64,000 nt of DNA from Amyloporia xantha (GCA_036971615.1 JAYKKR010000016.1:310001-374000), one strand, 5' to 3'. Shown: positions 13,588-25,505, numbered from the stretch's first letter. Notes: generated by a model from the sequence alone, not told the origin. Numbers and translations: made by a program.

Positions 13588-14164
13588 CACTAGAGTTGCT
13601 TACTTGCATCGGTTCCGCTACTATGTTGGTATTGTGGTGGAGGCATGGAGGACAGGAGAATGGCAAGAAGAACAATGCTGTAGCTGTAGGCTGGACTACC
13701 TTATTGCTGAATATTCAGCGAATCTGCTTTACTTCACGAACAGCAAGTGGTCGCACCATCCCGAGATTGTAAGTGAAGTCTACTTTCTCTCACTTTTGGG
13801 TGATCTCAGACATGCAAGACCGATCGAAATGAGTGCAAGGTTTATGTTCCAATTGCCGACATGAAGATATCTGCTAGGAAGAGTAAGACATTCTGCGCTT
13901 TCGCGCTCAGCTAAAAGATGTGTAGGTAGGGTAAGCAACAAGCCAATATCCAAGAGTAATAAATACAGTCCGCTCGGCTGCGCAAAGCACTAGTGTGAAA
14001 GTCGACGACAATGGCGCTCTCGCGCGAGAACAGGTGTGGTATCGTGTCCATGCAGGGAAGGCATAGCAATCTCGTCGTCTTCCAAGTCGTGCAGTCGTGG
14101 AGCGTAGTCTAATGTTGTCTAGCATGGTCCGAACCCGGAGATGGAGTCCACGTCTGCCGAGAAC
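13588..14164. other. Convergent 3' intergenic region
   Basis: A 577-bp spacer between two convergent genes. A 62-codon open frame at 13584-13772 overlaps the eIF4E-like stop and has no recognisable motif. Probably 3' UTR sequence. Confidence 0.45.
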
Positions 14165-16193
14165 TCAGGCGACGATCGCTGCGCGGGGTACCGACGCATC
14201 GTAATGTCGTGGAGGCACATGCCCGGTCGCCATCGGACCACGTTGACTTGACATCCACGCATCGGAGTACGCAGGGTGGTCCTCGGGCGGCGAGTCAAGC
14301 GACGGAGGCGGTGAGGGATACAAATCGACCGGAGTGGGTAGTACGCCCGGCTTCGCGTTGGCGGCTGCAGGCGGGGTGATTTGAATACGGAGGTTTGGGG
14401 CATGGTGCGTCTGCGAGTAGGACAGTGGGTGTGCCCGGTGCGTTTGCTGGGGCTGTGGGCGGGGCTGCGAGGGGCCGCGGGGAGGAGGTGCGGACGCGCT
14501 GACATACGTTGAGGCGAGTGAGGCAGCTGTGGGTTGGGCGCGAGGACGACCGTATCCAGATGTGACCGCGACGTCTGGCCGAACGTCGATGGCAACATGG
14601 GGTGGAGCGGTCTGCGTGGGCGACAGCTCTGCCTGGTTGCTGGGAAGCTCGAGCGCCCGCGCCGCAGCGACTCGGCGCATGCTGCGTTCCCCTTGCTCGA
14701 CGTCGCTCTTCGCCTGGTTATACATGTACAGTCCTACAAACGTGAGTGTGATCCCACACGCCTGGACGGGGTGCACAGGCTGCGCGAACCATGCGATCGC
14801 GATGCAGATCACGGCGACGCGCTTGATGAGCGACGCGATGCTGTACGTGACAGGGGACGCCTGCGCAAGGAGAATGAAGGCGATAATGTTCTGCGCAAAA
14901 TGCACCGTCCCGTTGGCGATGAAGTCGTACATGATCGAGTGATGTGCGTGGCCTGGGTGCGCAGGATGCGCGACGTGCGTCGGGTCATGCAACAGCGCTA
15001 ATAGGGCCGGAAGGTCATAGTACACCCAGATAGGCACCATGAGGACGAACGCCATGCTCGACGAGTAGAACAGGAGGTTGAGCTTGTCGAGCTTGTGCGA
15101 GGAAGCAGAGGAGGCTCCGGGACCAGAGGGCATGATCTTTTTGAAAAAGATGTTCGAGCTCACGAAGACAAGCGCGGAACCAAATGCACACAGGAGACCG
15201 ATGGCATTGGACGCGGACATGTCGAAGCTGGATGCAAGCATCACGCCGATGGTCAGGGGGAGCAGGGATATGTACGTCTTCGGCGAGTAGCGCACGCGGA
15301 AGAGCAGCGCGTACGCGGCTACCGTGAATAGCGGGGAGAGCGCCTGGGGAAGCGAGATCAGTGCATGCGCGACGGAGGTAATAGCGCGACGAAAACGTAA
15401 ATCTAGGATACTCGATCAATCAACGCATCCTAGGACGCAGATTAGGCGCAAAAGCAGCCGATATGATGAGCATGACCCCGGGGTGTCCTCAGAGAATGGA
15501 GATGCTCAGCTGATCCACCATGGAGCGTCGCAGACCATCTCGTGAACGGGACGGATAAAGGCTATGGATAAGAGTGCTAAAGTCTAAGGCACACCGATTC
15601 AGGAGCCAACTCCTGTAATCAGATGGCACCGAACACCAGCGACAGCCAACGATTCGGATTCGCTCCAGAATGTGAAGGCAGTAATTTGTCCCGTGCTGGA
15701 AGGATCCGGATGGAAAGCTTAAGGGTAGCTGACCCTTGCCTACCTTTACCGGCGTCCATAAAAACAACGGAGACAAAGGTAACACAACCAAAAGAAACGA
15801 ATGTAAGAGCGATGTACACACCTTGATCGTATGCACCGTGCTGACAGGTATCCGCGAGATGGCGATACTAGAGAAGATATGCCCGCCGACTTGAAAGAAC
15901 CCCATCGGCAATGTGCTGTGGAATATGGCCCTTGTCGGCGGCTTGAACCGCGAGAAGCGTACCAAAGGGCTCATGAACAGCAGACAGTACCCCGCGACGA
16001 ACCCAAATTGGATGAATGTGAGCGTGATCGGGTACCGGAACTGGGTCAGGATCACTTTTCCCGTGTTCGACGAGAGCGCAGACGTGGTGTACCAGAGGGC
16101 GCAGAGCAAGACGAAGCGCAGGGTAGACGCTGCGGGCGCTGGCAACGGCGTCGACGGCGGACGGGTGAGCAGAGGCCGATTTGAGGGGCCCAT
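14165..16193 (-). CDS. SLY41: Triose-phosphate/nucleotide-sugar transporter family protein, Sly41-like
   Basis: Exon 1 (16193-15822) runs from MGPSNRPLLTRPP through LRFVLLCALWYTTSALSSNT, GKVILTQFRYPITLTFIQFG and SRIPVSTVHTIK. A 478-nt intron (15821-15344) follows. Exon 2 resumes with ALSPLFTVAAYALLFRVRYS, then ISLLPLTIGVMLASSFDMS, KLNLLFYSSSMAFVLMVPI, NGTVHFAQNIIAFILLAQ, SPVTYSIASLIKRVAVICIA and QACGITLTFVGLYMYNQAK. About ten TM segments and the HTIKALSPLF signature mark the TPT/DMT family close to yeast Sly41, an ER-to-Golgi transport suppressor. A ~150-residue Pro/Ser-rich cytosolic tail follows. The N-terminus is uncertain: an open frame from 16458 runs into this start in a different frame (see the entry at 16150). 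Confidence 0.88.
15344..15821 (-). other. Unusually long intron of SLY41-like gene
   Basis: Donor gtgtgt follows the codons for HTIK and acceptor ctccccag-like cttccccag precedes those for ALSPLF. The two flanks are contiguous in the protein family. At 478 nt it is roughly nine times the typical intron in this window. It contains no recognised gene. Confidence 0.8.
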
Positions 16194-16458
16194 TTTGCGA
16201 CCAGGAAGACATCCGGCGCATTAACGACCTCTTCATGTTTCTGAGCCGGACGGCGGGGCTGTGCAGCGAATCCATAGTCTCCCAGGGGTGCTTTTCGCCA
16301 TTAGCAGCGTCGGCATGGGTGGGAAGGCGGCGATCTGAACCGGGGACGAAGCTGGCCAGCCAGCTTCTGGACGTGTTAGCGCGGGTCTTTTCGTGGGTCT
16401 TCCAACCTGCAGGAGTATTGGAGCCGTACTGAGGTGTCCAGGGATTGGGGGTGTCCAT
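16150..16458 (-). other. Upstream open frame overlapping the SLY41-like start; possible true N-terminus
   Basis: From ATG 16458 an open frame of about 90 codons (MDTPNPWTPQYGSN..., later SLMRRMSSWSQNGPLKS) reaches the SLY41-like exon and overlaps it out of frame. A polar Ser/Thr/Pro-rich extension before the first TM is common in fungal Sly41 proteins, and I see no intron that joins the two frames. Either a one-base indel lies near 16150-16193, or translation really starts at 16193 and this is an unrelated upstream frame. Confidence 0.45.
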
Positions 16459-17259
16459 CGCACTGATGCCGAAAAATGTATGGCTGCAGGGAGCTCAGGA
16501 ATTAGGCCGAGTTTATAGCAATTGCATCCAGAGAGCGTGTCAAAGAAAAGACGGAGATGGCGGCAGGAAGAGGAGGAGGACTCGCGAGCAAAGGACCTGG
16601 TCGTCGTTGCCCTCAATGACCGCAGAGCAGTGGCTACCCGTGTTTGGCTATATTTGTTTTGCTGCTGATAAGTACTGTAAGCCAATGATATTATAATGTC
16701 CATAAATGGGACTTGATTTCTCAGAAAGGCCAGCATCTTCGAACTCGCGCGTTGCAATGACAACTTGCCGAGCCGACATCATACCCACTTCCTCCGAGGG
16801 TACAGCTATTTGCGAAACCATTCAAAGCAGTCTTTGGTGGATGCAGCGTCTGCCAAGTGCTTCCCTATCGTACGACGACAGGTCCTCATGGCCTCGGCGA
16901 TGGCGACCTGAGGACGAGCGGAGTGAATTGTTGGGGCAGGGGTGGCGGGGGTCGTGATGGGTCAGGCGGCGGAGGGTCTGGCCTCGGGGGTCGAGATCTG
17001 GGCTGGGATTGCGGATGCTTGACGTACATGTTTCGGTGGCTATCGATCTCTATAACTTTCCATAACCTCCACCCATGCCTCCAACTTCAACCCGCCTCTT
17101 CCCTCTTCGTCCTTTCCTCTTCTCAACCACCACCACGCAGCCCCCGACAGTTCTTCCTCTTCTGTCTTCTTGTCCAGGTATGTCCTCGCTGCGCCCCCGC
17201 TAGTCTGTACGCTCATATACTCCCCATGGGGCCCCGCCGGAAGCTATTCTCTGGCCGCC
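16459..17259. promoter_or_regulatory. Divergent promoter/leader region, SLY41-like / uncharacterised gene
   Basis: About 800 bp without a supported gene. The part from 17060 to 17170 is strongly pyrimidine-rich, typical of a basidiomycete leader. An in-frame upstream ATG at 17170 precedes the chosen start of the next gene. Confidence 0.45.
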
Positions 17260-18972
17260 ATGAGTTCCCCTGTAGATCTCCTTCCCTCCCCATCCAGCAG
17301 CCCCTCCGTTAGCCCGACACGCTCGCGCAGGCTTTCTGCCAGACGAGGCTCCGTCTCCGCCTCCGATCCCTGGGGTGTCCATTCCCCCCTCAACAGTAAC
17401 CCGAACAGAGCCACCTCCAGCAGGCTGACCATCGTCCGTGTCCCCCTTTCGACCGAGGACGAGGCCAACCAGCGCAAACACCGCCGTCATGGCAGCAATG
17501 CGTCTCTCAGCTCCAACTCCTCCGCAGGAAAGGCTGACGGCTCCCGCATGAGCTTTGCGTTCTCCTCATTTGGCCAGCAGCCTTCGAACGGTAGTCCGAA
17601 CACGTCCCCCCGCATCCGGCCCCAGTCGCCCTCCCTTGGCCGCCGCTACTCGGGGTCGATGAGCAAACTGCCTCCCGATCAGCTCCTCGATGTTGCCCGC
17701 CAGTCCTGCAATCCGCGTCCCGCTAATGGCTGTAACGGCAACAGCCCCGTCACTCCCTCCGCCCCTGCCCCTGCCTCATTCACGCCTCTCCCTGACTCCA
17801 TTCTCCTCCCTTTCATCGACCGCCCGGGGGAGGTCCTCCAGCTTATGACGACACCGCCGTCTGCCAAACTCTTCGCACTCCTCGCGCAAACCTTCCCCGC
17901 CGAGGCGCGCACCCCTATAGGTACGGAGTCTGCCGAAACGCTCCTCGGGCGCGATCCACGACAGTGGACCTATGCGGAGCTCGCGCATTGGATGCAGGCT
18001 GTCGACAGGGACATTGCGGATGACGTCCTGTGGGTCTCTAAGGCGCGCACATGCATCATCGCCAAGAGCGAACTGATCTGGGAGCGGATCAAGGGCGCAC
18101 TTGGCGTCCCGCCCGAGCTGGACGTCGAGGAGGAGGCACTACCGTCTGTCATCGAGCCCGAGGGTTTGCCGGAGTCCGCAGTCTCGATGTCTGAATCTGA
18201 CAGCGAGCGCTACCCTAACGTGTTCGAGTCCCCGAGCCCGCTGCTTGCCATAAACCCGCCCTCCCCAGACCCGAGCAACGACCTTACCATAGAGCCGGTG
18301 CTCGCTGGCAATGGCGCGGCGCACCCGCCTAAGTCATCTATTCTCGACCCTTCTGCTCATGAGCTCACAGAGGTCCTCGAGGAGGACGAGAATGAAAACG
18401 AGAATGACGTTACGCCGGGTGAAGGTGTGGATGCGCGAGACGAAGCGAACGAGGCGGAAGTGCATGGGATACGCATTGCGACGAGCCCTGCTCTAACGCC
18501 TTCAGGACCAAACTATGTGCTGAGTCCTTCACTGTCGCCGTCGCCGCTGCCGATGGGAAGCCCTTCGGAGATCCCGCGGTCGTCGCGCGCTGGGTCGATG
18601 AGCGATAGGGACATGCCGTACGACGCGCTGAATGAGCGCGGGCCAGGGCACCCCCTGTTCCCGAGCAACTTTGCACATCTGTCGATGGCCCCGACGTTGA
18701 GGAACAAGTGAGTGTTTCGTGTCGCGTTGGCCGTCCCGGTTTACTGACGTGCACGCTTCTGGGAATACAGCAGTCTCCGCTCGGCCAGGGCGCAGAGCTT
18801 GTGGAACCCGCCGCCGCCGGCGTTTGGGAGCCCGCACGAGATCCGGACGGGCCTGCGGGCAGCGACTTCCGCGGGTGGATTCAGGAGGCCGGATTGGGCG
18901 CATGCGTATGATCCCGCGCGACACGAACATGCCGTGGCGTCGAGTGCCGGCAGCGTCAGCGGACTTGAGTGA
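17260..18972 (+). CDS. Uncharacterised Ser/Pro-rich basidiomycete protein
   Basis: Two exons: a large one to about 18709 and a short last one starting after the acceptor near 18770, ending NHAV-like tail SAGSVSGLE with stop at 18970-18972. The product is about 550 residues (about 580 if ATG 17170 is used). Residues 1-170 are disordered and rich in Ser/Arg/Pro. A folded-looking stretch follows, from LPDSILLPFIDRPGEVLQLM through FALLAQTFPAEART, LLGRDPRQWTYAELAHWMQ and WERIKGALGVPPE. An acidic region with DENENENDV and more SP-rich sequence come next. I do not recognise the family. The regular hydrophobic pattern in the central part and the GC-rich third codon positions argue that it is a real gene. 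A signalling or scaffold role would be a guess. Confidence 0.75.
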
Positions 18973-20381
18973 AGGTGAAGTAGCATTGACAAAATACTGT
19001 GTTTCACGAAGCATCACTACAACGGTCCGCTGCCTGGTATTTTATTCTACAACACCATTTCTTTCTTTGATGTCTCCCACTGAACACGATACACGATACA
19101 TTGCATCACAAATTCCGCACGATCTGGCCCCCACTCTCATATTCTGCGACTACTAGTAAATATTCACGATGTCTGTTGTCTTTCTCTGGCTGTTGTGTGT
19201 TCTTGTGATCTTGAAGCTTTACTTCTGTTGTACAAACGGTGTCATTTACAATAAATAGCGACAGATGAAGCTGAGAAGTTGGAAGACTCGAATGTATGAG
19301 TGTAGTTATCGTTGTTTAATATAATCGAGGCTCAGAACCTGGTCACGTGATTATTCAGATTCAGGTTTGAGTCCTGAGCGCCAATCGATGACAAAGCTAC
19401 CGACGCCTGCCGTTTATGGCAAGACAGATTATAGACGCCCAATGATGCGCTTGGGAGTTAGTACTATAATTACGACAGTAGTTGTCTCTTCCTGAATATC
19501 AGACTGTAATGCATCTATGTTTATTAATGTGAATGGATGGTGTAGAAAGCACAATGATACAAATTTAATTTTCTTGCAGTGGAAATGCTTCAGCCCGGAG
19601 TAGAAAGAAATATATCCCACTGTGACCTGCAGTGAATGAATTTATTGTCGAATAATCATGTCCCTATTTGAGCGCTTTTCAGTTACAATAGGCCCCGAAT
19701 CCGATGGGGTGTGATTGATGCAGGCCTAATAAATTTAATATGTGTACACGGGCACTTCTACCTATTATAGTGATTTCATATCATTATGGACTATCATTTA
19801 TTACTCGTATACATTTCTCTGTGTGCTGCTGACACCCGAAGCATGAGAATGGATAAGTATCGACTCTTCAATTGTCGGAAAATGGATTAGCTAAGCAGAG
19901 CGCCGCCGCGCGAAATAAGCCCGACATTACTATAAAGGGAATGAGGCGCTCAAATCATGTGACCTAGGATCAGAACCTGAGACTCAAACCAGGGATAGGC
20001 GCAAACTTGCGCGCAAAACATTTTCAACGATAAATAATGTCATACGAATGACTTGAGTGGTCTGAGTCTGAGTCCGAAGTTGTGATCGCGATCGGAGATG
20101 CGGCTATCACGTGCGCGGTTCTGTGTAAATGTCGATGATCCCGTCGGGCGCTTCGAACACTGCTCGAACCCTGTTATTGCCCAGTCGTCGGAGGGCTCTT
20201 ACTCTGCTTCACTCTGTCGAAGCACAGCTTGGTACCTGTGGTAAGACACAAATCAACAAGATTCGGAAACCTCAGGTCTCATACATCTCAATTGCCATCA
20301 GCCCACAGGCACTGTGGTTATCTTTACTCTCTCACTCTCGATTATCTCACTAGCCACTTGAACCTACGGACACCCAACGAC
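18973..20381. other. AT-rich intergenic region, 1.4 kb
   Basis: No gene supported. Base composition drops to AT-rich, with many stops in all frames. CACGTG palindromes occur at about 19344 and 20109. Two islands near 19341-19373 and 19955-19990 share short inverted words (ggtcacgtga and ggtttgagtc), but in the wrong order for clean terminal repeats. It may contain decayed repeat DNA. Confidence 0.4.
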
Positions 20382-21561
20382 ATGCCACCACAACCGGGAG
20401 TTTTTGCCATATCATATCCTGCAGCGCATAAAACCCGAACCAATAACGTCGAGGTCGCGGAGATGACCACAGCGTACCACCACCAGCCCATCGCGGGCCC
20501 GAGTCGGATTCACGGTAAGCGACGCGGCCCAAGTGGCGTCTGTAGCAGAGGTCTCACTGCGCTCGAGCAGGTGTGCCGGTTGAAGATCCTAAGAAAGACA
20601 AGAGAAGGCGAGAGATTGTGGGCAAGCTCGGCAAGGAGATGAGCGATCGCTTCGAGTGGGTGATATCATTCCTGCTACGTTGGCTGCGATCTCATGTCAT
20701 ACTATCTATTCGCAGTGTTGGGAAGCATTATGCAGAGACTATATCGGACCTGCATAGCACGTCGATACAGCTCTCCACGCGGCCGGAGACGCTGCCGGCG
20801 TACAATCTGCGCCTGTACCCCTGTCTCGCTGGAGCGCTCGGCGCTGCTCGCGTCCTTTATGCTGCAAGAGAAACATTCGCTGGAAATGGTGCAGACGGCA
20901 TACGAGGAGGAACGAGAGAAGGTAGAGGAGGAGTGGCGTAAGGGCCGGGACAGGGTCCGAGAACGCCTCCTGGAGGGGATCGAGGAGCGCAGGCGTCGTG
21001 CACGGGAAGAGAAGGACGGAGAGGGTACCGTTGCAGGTGCGCTTCATTTCGGCTCCATGAAGTCCCTTGTGCTGACGGCGACTTTTGCGAGCAGACGCAG
21101 GGCTGGACTCACAGTCTCGCACGCACAACACACGCAAGCTCCGCAATAAACTCGCAGGCACGTCGCCACCCCCGACGCCCCTCTCTGCCACTGCGCCAGG
21201 CCAGGCGACGAACGGCATCATTTCATCCAATACCTCAGGGCCCATTACCTCCGGCCCGTTTCTCAACCCGCACTCACTCTCCGTCGACGAATTGCCCTCG
21301 CCGTTCCCCCTCCCACTTACGTCTACGCACTTGAGCCACAATTCCGCTTATGCCTATGGTGGTGGAGCGGCGGGTGGTGGAAACGGGAGGCGCAGAGCGA
21401 AGGGTGGCGGGCGGGAGGCGCAGACGGTGGGAGGCTTGGGCAAGAGCTTGGCGCTGTTGACGGCCGTCAAGGAGCAGGAGGTCGAGCACGACTTGAACGA
21501 GATCAGGAGGGGGAACAAGCGGCGGAGAGCGGCAGCGACGGTCTTGGCAGGCAAAAGCTAG
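20382..21561 (+). CDS. SDS3: Sds3-like subunit of a histone deacetylase complex (frame interrupted)
   Basis: Matches the Sds3/BRMS1-like family of the Rpd3-Sin3 corepressor, which acts on chromatin. Spliced exons give MPPQPGVFAIS..., GVPVEDPKKDKRRREIVGKL, then HYAETISDLHSTSIQLST, RPETLPAYNLRLYP. In the next frame come SLERSALLASFMLQEKHSLE, AYEEEREKVEEEWRKGRD and ERRRRAREEKDGEG. This is the Sds3 order: RR..I..KL, then a helical pair, then the Y..ER coiled coil and ERRRRAREE. The tail is Ser/Thr/Gly-rich, ending RRGNKRRRAAATVLAGKS. Reading passes from YNLRLYP to SLERSALL only with a +1 shift at a CCCC run (20818-20821), and no intron fits. The exon after the intron ending near 21091 starts DAGLDSQSRTHNTRK. 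The gene is probably functional with a sequence error; a real lesion is possible. Confidence 0.8.
20818..20821 (+). other. Apparent one-base insertion in SDS3-like CDS (CCCC run)
   Basis: The frame coding NLRLYP and the frame coding SLERSALLASF are offset by one base across a run of four C. Removing one C joins the two halves of the conserved region. Confidence 0.65.
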
Positions 21562-22818
21562 TGTTCACGGCTTTGTGGTCCCCTGTACTGGTATATATTA
21601 GATGTGTGTTCTTTTACACTTGATTCCATTTGGTCTGCAAATACAGTACTCGATGAAAACTCGGAGCGCTGACCTGGACCCTATTGGTGATCCATTCGAC
21701 TTTATTCAAGGTATCAGAGAACCTCGTGCAGAGTCGCCCTGTGCCACTTCGCATGCGCCTCGCGAGACGATTTGTACGCGGACCTAGCAGAAAGGCCGGG
21801 CCTGGACAAATTAAGTCTGGACCTGGTCATTAATCGCATATGTACGGGACGACGCGTTTCGGGCCAAAATGAGTCTATTGCAACGACCTGAACATCTCAA
21901 GAAATGCTATCCTGCACTGATGAACCGTAAAAATTCCTTTACAGAGCAATTGCGCAATCTATGAATGAAAAGCAGGATCCAAATAGTGACACATCGACAC
22001 AAGTTATACATGGACGACAGATACATCTGGGGTGATAGCAAGAGATCCATCACCGCGTTTGCCTCATTGCAGAAAAAGATGGGCGCTCTGTGGCATGCTG
22101 GAGACGAGAAGTGCTGACAATTGGCACCAGAACTTTGCAGGTCTGCCCGCGAACTTCTAATGAGGCCAAGTTGCAATTGGGGCAGTTTGATTCGACCGCT
22201 CTGCGCGCTTTTGTTTAACCTTGAGCATGTTGAGTCTGCGCAATGCAGATGGTACGTACCGTGGCCTTGCACAGATTCGTTACGAGGAGATTGTCGAACT
22301 CAAAATGCACACCAGCCACGGTGAGTTAGTCACGGTCGATTGACAGAAGATCGAAATGGGACGCGACGCGACGCAACTTGAAGAACACGATCACGTGGAA
22401 GCAGCAGGGACTGAGCACTGGGCAGAACTTACGCTGCCATCATACTGCTGAGCAGTATTCGGCTGGAAATGATACTGGCAAAGTCTGGCATCTATTCGTT
22501 GGCTCATGGTCATTTGAAGGTCACTCTTTACTTCGCGATACGTCTTGGATTGGCAAAGCTAGAGGCAAAACGTAAATGCATGACCTCTGCCGACTCGGAC
22601 ACCCTCACGTCCAGGCAAACCCAAGACCTATCAGACCACTACCTCAATACACACTCGCGATGCGACAACACAGCTAAGCTTCCGATGACTATCTAACGTA
22701 TACAAGGTATCGCGTGAACTTCGGTGAACTTCGCGATGAAGACACTCCGCCCGAAGCAACGGCCTGAATGTCAGGCCCAAACAGATGAGTGTATCCGTCA
22801 AGCCGCAACCAGAAAGTC
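21562..22818. other. Intergenic region, 1.26 kb, between convergent genes
   Basis: No gene supported. The longest open frame (minus strand, 21907-22272) has a Cys/Ser-rich, low-complexity translation without recognisable motifs. The area is more AT-rich than the genes. A CACGTG sits near 22393. Confidence 0.45.
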
Positions 22819-25012
22819 TCAGCGGCCGTTGATCGTCGCAGTCGAGTCCCTCCTATTAGTAACAGCCTTTCCGTTCGTCGTGTCTTCTGGTATACGGTTG
22901 GGATGGTCAGGAATCTTGGCGATCTCCGCCTTTGCCTCCTCCCATGCTGCGAGGTTCTGCAAGTCAGGCTAGGTGTCAGCACTGTTGAAAAGTGAGAGCG
23001 AATACCCAGTGTCTTACCTTCCTACACCAGTCCCGGTGACTCCTCGCCATACTGATAGCCATCTCACGCAGGTCCGCCACCTTCTGCCGCTGGAAGCGGT
23101 CCAGGTCCGCCTGGATCGTGGAGCTTGAGTACTTGAGGTCTTGTGCCGACAGATGTAACGCGTCTTCAAGCTGTTCGTACAGTTAAATTTCAGCATCCGG
23201 ACGTTTCAGCATGCATAATACGGACCTGTGAGATGGTCTCCCTCGTCTTGCTGATAGAGTTACGCCGCGCGGTCTCAGGATCCACGTCCATCATCCCGTG
23301 CAGTGTATAGCTAAGCGCGCTGAGGAAACCCGCACCAGGTACTCTTCGCCGTACAGGGCTGGGACCAGGATGTGGAGGGAGGTAGACCGAAGGTTCTGGC
23401 TGGGGCACTTCTGCTTCCTCACCCTCTTCCGATGTGTTTCCTCTTGCTGTCTCATTGGCGCCTTCTGCACCAGCAGAACGTGGGCGAGAAGCGTTGAGAG
23501 TGCTGACGCGCCCTTGGTTGAGAGCTTCCTCCAGTCTCCGCGCCTCGCGCTCGCTCATCTCGAGTTCTTCGAGTTGCTCGCGCTTCGCCTCGAGCTGATC
23601 CTGCGTCATCTCATATTGCACGTGTTTCTGGTGTCTGTAGACAAGAAGCTTCTTGATGATCTGTGCAAACTGGCTGTATTCGTGCAGTGGCTCAGCCCAG
23701 TCCTGCTCGAACTCTTGCAGCTATGATAGTCACACTTGAGCGCTGGAGCCATAGAACAGCTACAGCGGCGATACTGACCAATGTAGTGGTTGACATGTAC
23801 GTAGCATCAATGGCTTGGCCTGTCTTCTCGACGGCGGTCGAGAGCTGGCCGGACTCATTCAGACTGAAGCCGTTCAACGTGGCACCAAGTTCTGAGTGGT
23901 CCTGGGCATAATCTGATCCTCCTAGTCAGAGTGTGCTGTTGTCTGCGCGCTAAAGTCTACGTACCTGACCAGCGCTTCATAGTCCGACGAGTCACCTTTT
24001 CCATAGGTCCACCCAGGTGCGCTGCGAACTTATTCGTGAAGATCTCAGAATCAAGAAAACGTTGATCTGGTCTCCGGAGCGGGTGCGCGGCAGATGGGTT
24101 GGGTAGCGCCGCATAGGCAGGTGATGCAGTCTGGTCAGTGGGGTTATGTGACGGTGCCTTCAAGATGTTCTTCGGTAGCAAGGACAATGGCGGGGAGTGC
24201 AAAACTTCTGTCTGTTAGTGGGGCACAATGAGGAAGAAAGACAAAGACATCTGAATTATGCGCTATACGCACCCAGGACACCTCCCCATCCAGGAACCTA
24301 TGAAAGACATGCTCATTGGAAAGAATAGGGTGACGTGCAATCCGGTTGAGGAAAGTCTGGAGCATGCGCCTTCGCCGTGCAATCATGGCTGCGTCCTCCT
24401 TGGCCTTTGCTTGCTTGACAGCATATTCTCCGATCGTCTGCTTGGAAGGAATGGGCGGGATGATAAGGGTCGGGTAGAGCTTGACGAGATTCGAGCGCAG
24501 TGACTCGAATTCGGAGTATCGATGTTGTGCTTCGGCATTCTACATTGAATAATCAAACCTACGGGTACCGGATACACAAATGGGTACGTACACCAGCGCG
24601 AATGGCGTAGGCAATGTAAGGAGACGTTGAGTTGACAGAGGTCTTCAATGCATCCGTGATCTGAGACAGACCCGTCCAATGCCGTAAGCGACCTGAAGCA
24701 CAGCACGCCATGGACTGGTGCGTTACGCAGTCCACTTACCTGTATCTCCACATCCTCTCCTGAATGAAGCCATTGATCGCGGGTGCAACAGAAGTCGCTC
24801 TTGTACACCTGGGGCTGCCTATGTGAGCCCTGTGAGGGAAAGACAGGCCGCCTGGACGGAGACTCTGGCGGTGAGGCCAAGGCACGAGAAGGATGCGAAG
24901 GCGGCGAGACAGGTTCAGACACGGCGACTCTGGAGGACGAAGAGGTGTCTGAAGAGTGATTGCGCTCGGGCTCTGCCTCGAACGGGTTCTCGTCTTCAGC
25001 AAAGGGATCCAT
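22819..25012 (-). CDS. SNX41: Sorting nexin Snx41/Atg20
   Basis: A PX-BAR sorting nexin that binds PtdIns3P on endosomes, recycling cargo and assisting selective autophagy with Snx4. The N-terminus MDPFAEDENPFEAEPE carries NPF. The PX domain includes ITDALKTSVNSTSPYIAYAI, the lipid-binding RYSEFESLRSNLVKLYP, PPIPSKQTIGEY, RRRRMLQTFLNRIARHP and HVFHRFLDGEVSW. The linker has LPNPSAAHPLRRPDQRFLDS. The BAR-type helices follow with YAQDHSELGATLNGFSLNE, LQEFEQDWAEPLHEYSQF, YRHQKHVQYEMTQDQLEA, a Pro/Glu-rich loop, and finally LDRFQRQKVADLREMAISMA and WCRKNLAAWEEAKAEIAK. Stop at 22819-22821. About eight introns, placed by homology. Confidence 0.93.
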
Positions 25013-25505
25013 TGTAATGCAAGCGAGTGGTCAGTCGGTGAGCAGGAGGAGCGCTCTTGCTGTGCTAGACGCTGCTGCTCATTCACCGAAAGGGACAAGT
25101 CAAGTCGACCTCTGCTCCCCGGCCGCCTCGGCCGCAGCTGGCGGGTCGCTGCGTCACGCATCCCAGCGCTTCCTCAATATCTTGGCTCAACAAGCTTGTG
25201 CATCCACTTACAACCGACACTCGAGCATCATGCAAGATACATTATTCATTCGTGAAGAACATCACTTCGTGGCAATTACATACAGCAATGGAACCAATGG
25301 CCGTGAGATGGAACAGATTCGGAGGGCAACGAGGGGAGAGAGCGAAGTGATCGAATAAGGAGAGACGAGAACGAACGACAGAAAGCGACGCTGAGAATAA
25401 TGGTTAAGGAAGCGATGGGCTACAAGGGACGGGGGAATATACAATGCGGGTGGCAGCGACCTATGTACAACCTACCACTTACAAAATAACGTTTCCTGGA
25501 CTATT
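25013..25505. other. Intergenic region upstream of SNX41
   Basis: A 493-bp spacer holding the SNX41 promoter and the 3' UTR of the next minus-strand gene. Short frames here show no conserved motifs. Confidence 0.45.

Noticed and set aside
19364..19376. ggtttgagtcc, resembling a tRNA B box
   Set aside because: No matching A box, anticodon arm or acceptor stem could be found around it.
19341..19990. Short inverted words (ggtcacgtga / tcatgtgacc and ggtttgagtc / gactcaaacc) bracketing about 600 bp, considered as TIRs of an element
   Set aside because: The two words occur in the same order rather than mirrored order, the matches are only about 10 bp, and there is no target duplication.
20811..20870. 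A 53-nt gt...ag segment in the SDS3-like gene that could be an intron hiding the frame shift
   Set aside because: It would delete the conserved SLERSALL block and does not restore the downstream frame.
21907..22272. 121-codon minus-strand open frame
   Set aside because: Low-complexity Cys/Ser-rich translation without family features, in AT-rich intergenic DNA.
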